DNA from: CAYNYM01 sp964644375
GTDB taxonomy: Bacteria > Desulfobacterota > DSM-4660 > Desulfatiglandales > HGW-15
NCBI GenBank assembly: GCA_964644375.1
Contig: CAZXWJ010000061.1
Location: 1 to 19,185 of the forward strand
DNA length: 19,185 nucleotides
Reading direction: 5' to 3'
This document shows, in pieces, positions 1 through 6,400 of this stretch (positions within the stretch are counted from its first letter, which is position 1; every line of letters begins with the position of its first letter). A program made the translations under genes and the position numbers. The notes under the pieces were generated by a model that saw only the letters and a program-made list of their open reading frames with translations, was not told where the DNA came from and made no database searches.

Positions 1-407
1 AGGAAATTGTTGTCGACCGTATTGATGAAAAACTGGGAGGAGGCGCTGTGGGGTTCGGAAGTGCGGGCCATGGCGATGGTGCCGCGCGCATTCTTGAGGC
101 CGTTGTCGGCTTCGTTCTTTATGGCCTTCCCACAGGTCTTTTTTTCCATATCAACGGTAAATCCTCCGCCCTGAATCATGAAACCGGGCATCACCCGATG
201 GAAGACCGTCTCATCGTAAAAGCCAGATCCGACATAGTTTAGAAAATTTTTAACGGTTTCCGGGGCCTTTTGGGGGTAAAGTTCGAGAAGGATCTTTCCC
301 TCCGACGTCTCGATCAAAACCCTGGAAAGGTTTGAATGTTCGTTTCCGGCGAGCACCGGAGAGACGACCGTGAATACAAATAGAAACAATGCCGAAAGAA
401 TTCGCAT
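1..407 (-). CDS. Periplasmic cyclophilin-type peptidyl-prolyl isomerase, 3' end outside window
   Basis: The minus strand is open from an ATG at 407-405 to the left edge (about 135 codons seen). An AGAGGAG Shine-Dalgarno lies about 8 bases upstream (near 416-422). The N-terminus MRILSALFLFVFTVVSPVLA reads as a signal peptide ending at an ALA-type site, so the product should act in the periplasm. Cyclophilin hallmarks follow: a strand TSEGKILLELYPQKAPETV, then FHRVMPGFMIQGGG, which holds the catalytic Arg and the FMIQGGG core, then PHSASSQFFINTVDN, the conserved substrate-groove segment. The family catalyses cis-trans isomerisation of Xaa-Pro bonds during folding of exported proteins. It resembles bacterial PpiA/PpiB; the export signal favours a PpiA-like role. 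It is divergent to the secretome genes and need not be functionally tied to them. Family assignment is near certain; the exact paralogue is not. Confidence 0.95.
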   Translation of the reverse strand, partial: MRILSALFLFVFTVVSPVLAGNEHSNLSRVLIETSEGKILLELYPQKAPETVKNFLNYVGSGFYDETVFHRVMPGFMIQGGGFTVDMEKKTCGKAIKNEADNGLKNARGTIAMARTSEPHSASSQFFINTVDNNF

Positions 408-567
408 CGAATAATCTCCTCTATCCCTGTTTTGAAAGAAATATTTTTTTGCTTAAAACGTAAAGAAGCTTCATGCCTTGAATTTGTCCTCTCTTGTCTT
501 TTCATCAAGGATATCGCAGACATTAGAATTTGTAAGATTACCGTTTTTTTTCATGAGAGTAAAGCCT

Positions 568-700
568 GACGCATTCGCAAAAAGTCAAAATCGTCGTCAC
601 GCCCGAGAAAGCGGTAGCCCGTAACTGTCTAAAAAAGCTGAACTCCCTCCTTCGCAGGAGCGATGGGAAACGGAACTTTTCGATTTTTTGCGAGCCCGTC
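568..700. repeat. MITE-like element with imperfect terminal inverted repeats
   Basis: The left arm (568-590, GACGCATTCGCAAAAAGTC...) is an imperfect reverse complement of the right arm (677-700, ...ATTTTTTGCGAGCCCGTC). The shared core is TCGCAAAAA / TTTTTGCGA with flanking GAC / GTC. The interior contains a decayed form of the common bacterial motif GTCAC-CCGCGAAAGCGGG (about 594-625) and a small CTCC/GGAG hairpin near 650-660. It is about 133 bp and codes for nothing obvious, so it fits a miniature, non-autonomous repeat. Identity to a named repeat family could not be checked. Confidence 0.5.
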
Positions 701-765
701 AATCATAACTATTGCCCATCCGGAAACGCAGTTTGGGCATGAGTGCGTTTTCAATTCAGAAATGA

Positions 766-834
766 GTCCCGCTTGTAGCGGGACAAGTTCAAGGCAATCA
801 AGGGATTACGCGGAGGCGTACAAGTGTACTCCGC
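766..834. repeat. Pair of strong palindromes in a degenerate intergenic repeat
   Basis: GTCCCGCT (766-773), TGT, AGCGGGAC (777-784) form a perfect 8-bp stem. Downstream, GCGGA (810-814) and GTAC (818-821) pair with GTAC (826-829) and TCCGC (830-834), with a 3-base bulge. The second structure, flanked by AAGGGATTACG before it and CGCACAAGG after it, resembles from memory an intergenic repeat scattered in deltaproteobacterial genomes. More short CCCG/CGGG pairings continue to about 890. No coding sense was found; this is probably repeat debris continuous with the element at 568-700. Confidence 0.5.
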
Positions 835-1709
835 ACAAGGAATCCCCCAGATTGACGCGGACCTGTCCCGTCGCAGGCGGGAAATTGCGGAAAAGGGCCA
901 TTTCTGGATGAAAACTAACTGGTGAACTTCATGAATATGATGGCTCAACGAGACCATCCCTCCCAATAGGGTAAGGTCCTTTACTTAAATCGCGATGAAA
1001 ATTCCTGTTGACAAGCTGTTTCCTTTTTAATAACTTACAAAAATCATTGATTTGATTCACATTCCCTACTTTTCTGGTAGTCTTCCTCTTCACTCAGCAC
1101 GGTTGCTCATAAGATCTCAAAATTTAGAGTCTGAAGATCTTTCGAAATCTGCTGATCTTGTCCAATACCCCCCCCTATTATTTCGGTCACCGGTACGGGA
1201 TGTCGTTGCGTCTTTTCATCTTCACCGGGCCTCCATGAGTTTCTATAGAGTCTCTGCAAAATAGGGCCATGGACAACCTGCCCACCAGGGGCATCGGTCC
1301 AGGTGAGACGCGCATGCCTGTCACTTGTCAACATATCAATGAAACCTTAACCCAAAGGTATTGAGGTTGATGCACCTCCTAAACTCATCAATTTAATTTC
1401 ATTAGACATCAAGAACTGCGTTTGTTTGACGCATCATTAAGATCAGGAACCGTAAAGATGACCTGGCTTTTCTTGCGTGTCTGAAAGAAAAATAAGGTCA
1501 CTCGAATTCAAAGTAGTCTGGATCGATTACAGGTCTGAAAAACCACGACTGCTGCTTTAAAATGACCGGCCTATAAGTCTACTGTCGTGCCTTGCTTCCA
1601 ACCATCGAAACCAGGCACTGATTGTTTGGTGGGTGGGATGACAGTTCTTGCAATCGGTGTGCTTCGTTGCTGCATCGAACTGCCAGAATAAATCCGGAGG
1701 AGAGGAGCG

Positions 1710-1733
1710 ATGGTTTTTAAAGGGAAGTCGTAA
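1710..1733 (+). other. Possible 7-codon leader open frame ahead of the PEP-CTERM gene
   Basis: A very strong purine run (GGAGGAGAGGAG, 1696-1707) sits just before ATG GTT TTT AAA GGG AAG TCG TAA. The frame closes 26 bases before the TTG start at 1760. It could be a translated leader, or the purine run may be an accidental or relic Shine-Dalgarno. Nothing else supports function. Confidence 0.2.
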
Positions 1734-1759
1734 CACAAAAAAATAAAGGGGGTGAGTTT

Positions 1760-2422
1760 TTGAAAACAAAAATATGCTTGGGCTTGTGTTTTTTATGGGT
1801 TGTTATGGTCCCGGGAATCACTTTTGGTGCCATCATAAACGGCGGTTTCGAGGATGATTTCGCGGGTTGGACCGGGGGTGGATCCGCGGCTGTAGTGACA
1901 GCGGCCATGATCGACGGCGTGTCCTTTAGTCCCTTTGCCGGCGAGAAGATGGCTGCCTTGAGCTATCCTGCCATGACGGGTTTTCTTTTTGATAACTACA
2001 TCTATCAGGATGTTCCTTTGGAGGCGGTAGATAACTACCTGAATTTTTCCCTTCTGTTCTGGACCTTTGATGAGGAGCCCTTTGATAAACCGGGGTTACT
2101 CGTGCAAATCAACAACGAGACCTGGTTTTCCATGGATGCAGGAGATATAGGCGATGGGGCGTTGGGCACCCTGAATTATACCGACTGGATAAACCTAAGT
2201 ATCCCGGTCGGGCAATACTATGTCCCCTCAAGACCGGCCCAAATTCGAATATCATTCCACGCAGGGAATACCGGTGACAACGATTATCCGTCAGGGGCCT
2301 TTATAGACGGTCTCTGCCTAACGGAGAATAATCTCTATCCCATCGTTCCGATTCCTGGCGCCTTTCTCATTTTTTCATCGGGGCTGATCGGTGTTCTGGC
2401 TCTGCGCCGCAGAAGGTGGTGA
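1760..2422 (+). CDS. PEP-CTERM/VPLPA-type sorted surface protein, NGGFE beta-sandwich
   Basis: A 220-residue exported protein. The start is TTG at 1760, because the only sensible ribosome site (AAAGGGGGTGA, ending at 1754) points there and the GTG at 1752 runs into TGA. Residues 1-23 (MKTKICLGLCFLWVVMVPGITFG) are a signal peptide. The mature protein opens with INGGFEDDFAGW, the typical start of the NGGFE...GW jelly-roll domains of PEP-CTERM proteins that often bind carbohydrate or act as surface modules. The C-terminus is a tripartite sorting tail: VPIPGAF, a hydrophobic helix and a RRRRW basic end, as processed by an exosortase at the inner membrane. The exosortase itself is not in the window. 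It lies 165 bases before the next sorted protein and may share its transcript. Sorting class is confident; function is unknown. Confidence 0.88.
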   Translation: MKTKICLGLCFLWVVMVPGITFGAIINGGFEDDFAGWTGGGSAAVVTAAMIDGVSFSPFAGEKMAALSYPAMTGFLFDNYIYQDVPLEAVDNYLNFSLLFWTFDEEPFDKPGLLVQINNETWFSMDAGDIGDGALGTLNYTDWINLSIPVGQYYVPSRPAQIRISFHAGNTGDNDYPSGAFIDGLCLTENNLYPIVPIPGAFLIFSSGLIGVLALRRRRW

Positions 2423-2587
2423 CGGAATTAATATGTGAAATGTCACGAACCGGCATTTGAATATGTGATCCATGGATTGAAAAAAGACATTTCATCTATA
2501 GGGCGGCAAAGCTGCAAGGAAACATCATTCCGGGCAGGTCGATGCAAAGAAGTTCGGCCACTGCCTTCGGTAGAAAGGAGCAATAAA

Positions 2588-3226
2588 ATGATGAAAGGGA
2601 GATTTATTAAGACAGGCGTCCTGGTTACCGCTTTCTTACTGATCATGGGGGTGGGGTTCGCACCCAGGGCCCAGGGGGCCAGTGTGCTTTTTGACTGGCA
2701 AAACGGCGACCTGGACAGCGTTGCCCGTACCTTTACCTTTGATATCCTGGTCGGGGACATCTCCGGGCTTTCCGATCTTGACGGATGGCAGCTTGATTTT
2801 GACATTACTAGAATGGGAGGTCCCGGCGATCCCTTCTCCTTCGGCTTTATCGATATATCCGGTGATTCCGACTATGTTTTTTTAGGCGACAGCTTTGACT
2901 GGGAGAATCAAATCAATGATCTGGGTGGTGGCGCAAACTACAATTTTTTCGGTGGCGACCTCACAAACAGCGGGAACGGTGTTACCCCCGGTTCGGGCGG
3001 CGTGGGACTGCTGCTCGCGCGCATCGTCCTGGACGATGTGGAATTCTGCGACTGGTTTACGATCACGATGAATATCCCTGACGCATTTTTCTTTGATTCA
3101 GGACCAGGTTTTGAGGTCCTGTCCGGCACCTACGATATCCACGTGGTTCCCATTCCCGGGGCCGTGTGGCTGCTCGGAACCGGTCTTGCCTGTCTCATTG
3201 CGATTCGCAGGAGGCGGGAAGGTTGA
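2588..3226 (+). CDS. PEP-CTERM-anchored cohesin-like protein (candidate scaffold)
   Basis: A 212-residue exported protein. The frame is open upstream to 2435, but AGAAAGGAG (2572-2580) sits 7 bases before ATG 2588, and the signal peptide (MMKGRFIKTGVLVTAFLLIM... to QGA) begins there. The tail is a sorting signal: VPIPGAVWLLGTGLACL, then IRRRREG. The 150-residue body is all-beta and acidic, with a cohesin-like strand order: ARTFTFDILVGDISGLSDLD, then GWQLDFDIT (the first sheet strands), a glycine-rich middle, GVGLLLARIVLDDVEF, then WFTITMNIPDAFFFD. Cohesin domains often occur in PEP-CTERM proteins and bind dockerins; three dockerin proteins follow at 3490, 8887 and 15830. That makes this the natural docking partner, although the fold is judged by eye. 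A strong terminator follows at 3275-3318. Sorted export is confident, cohesin moderate. Confidence 0.85.
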   Translation: MMKGRFIKTGVLVTAFLLIMGVGFAPRAQGASVLFDWQNGDLDSVARTFTFDILVGDISGLSDLDGWQLDFDITRMGGPGDPFSFGFIDISGDSDYVFLGDSFDWENQINDLGGGANYNFFGGDLTNSGNGVTPGSGGVGLLLARIVLDDVEFCDWFTITMNIPDAFFFDSGPGFEVLSGTYDIHVVPIPGAVWLLGTGLACLIAIRRRREG

Positions 3227-3274
3227 ACCCCCCCGGGCACAACAGGCTATTCTGAAACTCTCCCGTAAGAGAGG

Positions 3275-3318
3275 CCCGGAACGCCTGAAGTTGCACCCAC
3301 AGGCCTTCCGGGTTTTTT
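3275..3318 (+). terminator. Rho-independent terminator after the cohesin-like gene
   Basis: CCCGGAACGCCTG (3275-3287) pairs with CAGGCCTTCCGGG (3300-3312), 13 positions with one mismatch and a 12-base loop, followed at once by six T (3313-3318). It starts 49 bases after the stop at 3226 and separates the two small PEP-CTERM genes from the C25 peptidase gene. Confidence 0.92.
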
Positions 3319-3337
3319 ATTTGCTTTCGCTGGAATA

Positions 3338-3357
3338 CCCCGCAGCTTGCTGCGGGG
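3338..3357. repeat. Perfect CCCCGCAG-CTTG-CTGCGGGG hairpin
   Basis: An 8-bp perfect stem with a CTTG tetraloop, preceded by ATA and followed by AGCGTCATTT. It has no T run. The motif resembles, from memory, a short palindromic repeat found many times between genes in deltaproteobacterial genomes. It lies between the terminator and the C25 gene and could also stabilise RNA ends. Confidence 0.55.
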
Positions 3358-3489
3358 AGCGTCATTTTGAACCGAGACCTTGACCTTTTAACCCTTGACG
3401 ATCGGTGTTCCCCTTTCTCCGAAGATTGATATAGGCATCCTTTTCAGCTCCGGGAAGGGGGAAACGGGGAACCCGGAGGAGGTTATGTC

Positions 3490-6400
3490 ATGCAGACAAA
3501 AAGAAGATCCAACCCTTGGGTGTGGACCTTTGTGCTTGTGGTCGGCATCTTCCTGTTGACGCCGACTCATGCTATGGGAGATACGGAGGTCACCTACAGC
3601 TTTAAGGCGCCCACCCTGTCCGGTGCTCAGGACATGACGGGTGGGTCTAGGGCCTCGGGCGACGGCCAGACCCCCGCTGCAGGAGAGTTCGTATCCATCG
3701 ACATGCCGGGAACACTCAAGTTCACCGATCGGCCGGGGGTCCCCCTTCTCCCGGTCAAGACGGCAAAGATTCTTATTCCCTTTGGGGAGACCGTGGGGGA
3801 AGTCAGGGTCATCCCGGGAAATGCCGTTGCGTTACCGGGGGCCTACAGTATTGAATACAGCAGATTGCCCAGTCATACGGCGGAATCCCAACAAGCTGCG
3901 GAAGAAGGACCAAATCCATCGATTTACGGCTCCAGTGACCCCTTTCCGGGCATTTTATTCCAGGTCGTATCGACCCAGATGAAACGAGGTGCCCGGATCC
4001 TAATCGTGAATCTCTTTCCCGTGCAATACAGGCCCGCAAGCGGCGAGGTGTCTTATTACAAAAACCTGAGGGTCATTGTGGAGACGACCCGGACGGAGCA
4101 ACAGGCCGGTGAAGAGTCTTCCGGACCGGGAGATCTGACGCCGGTGGCACGCACGGTCGACAACCCTTCCGAACTCAAGACCTATCCCGGCATGGAAGTG
4201 ACTGATGACGGTTCCATCAGGATGATGAGTACGGCCGAACCGCCTTATACCTACGTGATCATCACCAGCGATGCCCTTGAATCTGCCTTTGGAGTGCTTG
4301 CCGCCCACAAAATCAGCCGTGGGATCTCCGCGACCGTGGTGACCACGACTTGGGTCTATGCCAACTATAGCGGCACCCGGCCTGCCGGCGGCACCGACAA
4401 CCAGACTCGAATCCGCAATTTCATCATCGATGCCTACAATAACTGGGGAACGGAATACGTGCTCCTGGGCGGCGACGACGAAATCATCCCCCACCGGGGA
4501 TGTTACGGGTATGTCTCAACTTATCCTTCACCCACCACGGATGATGATATCCCCACGGATCTCTATTATGCCTGCCTGGACGGGACCTGGGACAACGACG
4601 CGGACGGGATTTATGGGGAGTCCAATGACGGTTCCGGGGGATCGGAAATCGATCTCATGAGCGAGGTCTACGTGGGGCGCGCCACGGTGGACACTACGAC
4701 CGAGGCCGACCATTTTGTCTCCAAGACCATGGCCTATGAGCAGGGCACACCTCCGGAGTCCGGCCTCATGACAGGAACGCAGCTATACCATGCGCCTTTG
4801 ACCTGGGGAGGGGACCACAAGGATGAGATCGCCGCCTATTTCCCGACCGGCTGGGGCATCACCACGCTCTATGAAAGAGACGGCACGTGCAGTTCCACCA
4901 CAGTGGTCAATGCCCTCAACAGCAACGACCATTCCATCCTGAACAGCGCCGGGCACGGCAACAACGGCGGGTTTTCCAATATCGACCGGGCCGACGTGGA
5001 CGGCCTGACCAATACGTCCTATCCCTTTGTCTATACCTGGGCCTGCTATACGGCCTCGTTTGATAACCGGACGTCTTCAGGCAGTTATGAGACCGATGAT
5101 TGCATTGCCGAGCACTTTGTGGAAAACGCCACGGGCGCCTTTGCCTATGTGGGGAATTCCAGGTACGGATGGTATTCCAGGGGCTCGACGGGCGGGACCT
5201 CCCAACAATTCGATAAGACCTTTTTTGATACCTTTTTCAATGACGGCATCGATAATCTGGGCAGGACCCTGGTGGATTCCAAAGAGGACCTGGTGGGCTC
5301 GGTAGGCACGACCGGTTCCTACCGGTGGGTCTACTTCTGCCTGAATCTCCTGGGCGATCCCGAGACGTCCCTTCAGGGTGGCGTGGCCCCCAAGGCCTCG
5401 ATCCTCTTTTTCTCCAACTATTCCAACACCAGTAATGAAGTGGAAAGGCTTCAATCCCTGGGATATGCCGTTACGGAAAGTTCCAATGCCGCGGATTTGA
5501 CCCTGGTCAACCTGCGGAACTACGATATCCTGATGATCTATATTGCGGAACCCTCCTATTACTCCACCCAAAACACGGAGATCAGGAACTGGGTCCGGGA
5601 GGAGCGGGGCGGTCTGATCGTGGTGCAGCCCAATGCAACCGGGAGTGTGAGCGTCTTCCCGGCCGGGTTCGAGGTCAGTATCAGCAGTATCTATCTCCCG
5701 GCAACCTATGCCGCCTGTATCGCCAATGATCTCCATCCCATTACCCACGGGCTGGCGGATGCGGACCTGTCCGGGAATTTTGACCAGGTAGAGGACACGG
5801 CCATTGGGTCCGATTGGGATATACTGGCCCGGGATTGCGACGATACCAGCCAGGTGGTTTTGCTGGCGGGTGTTTACGGCACCGGCCGCCTGGTCTTTAA
5901 CACCCATAACTTTAATCCCGGCAGTTATGACCCCGGGTCGAATGAGTACTGGGAGCAGATGCTCGAATGGGCTTTGACCGGAAACAGAACCAGTGTGCTC
6001 GTGGCGGCAGCAGACGATGTGGGTGATGCCGTGAACCTGCTCAAAAACTATCCCGATCTGGGACCTGTCCACTATTTTGATGCAAGAGCAGGCACGCCTT
6101 CGCTCGCTTTGATGCATTACTACGACGTGGTCATGACCTGGACCAATTACGAATACAGCAATGCGGTGGAAATGGGGAATGTCCTGGCCGAATATGTGGA
6201 CGGCGGCGGCAAGGTGCTGCTCAACATGTTTTCCATGGGGACCCACACCTGGCGGTTGCAGGGCCGGTTCATGGACGAACAATATTCTCCCATCAGTGGG
6301 GGGGCAATCGATTATTCGGATGCGGACCTGGGAAGCTACGACCCCACCCATCCCCTGATGCAGGGAGTACGGGAAGTTTCCGACTACTACAGGCTCCAGG

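Larger units (their letters stand above)
408..1759. other. Long non-coding stretch with degenerate repeats, no convincing gene
   Basis: About 1.35 kb between the cyclophilin and the first PEP-CTERM gene. Open frames here are short, lack good ribosome binding sites and show no family motif I recognise. The left part (568 to about 910) is a chain of imperfect palindromes, described separately. A minus-strand frame around 1107-1334 has a soluble-looking sequence but no start signal or recognisable family. A TTGACA box at 1008-1013 has only a weak partner 17 bases on (TAACTT, 1031-1036) and no gene directly downstream. The last 60 bases hold a purine-rich stretch and a tiny open frame ahead of the 1760 gene. 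Confidence 0.6.

Noticed and set aside
1008..1036. Perfect TTGACA with a 17-base spacer to TAACTT
   Set aside because: The -10 box is poor and the nearest gene on that strand starts about 720 bases away.
1107..1334. A 75-codon minus-strand frame with a plausible-looking sequence (HARLTWTDAPGGQVVHGPIL)
   Set aside because: No ribosome site, no family recognised and no intact neighbours. It could be a relic of a gene but there is not enough to call it.
2500..2585. Possible riboswitch (GGCAAAGC and GGCCACTGCC recall c-di-GMP and cobalamin aptamer fragments)
   Set aside because: The conserved order of aptamer segments is missing; only a simple GGCAG/CTGCC hairpin can be drawn.
2435..2587. Upstream in-frame extension of the cohesin-like protein
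   Set aside because: The signal peptide and ribosome site place the start at 2588. The extension is polar and would bury the signal peptide.
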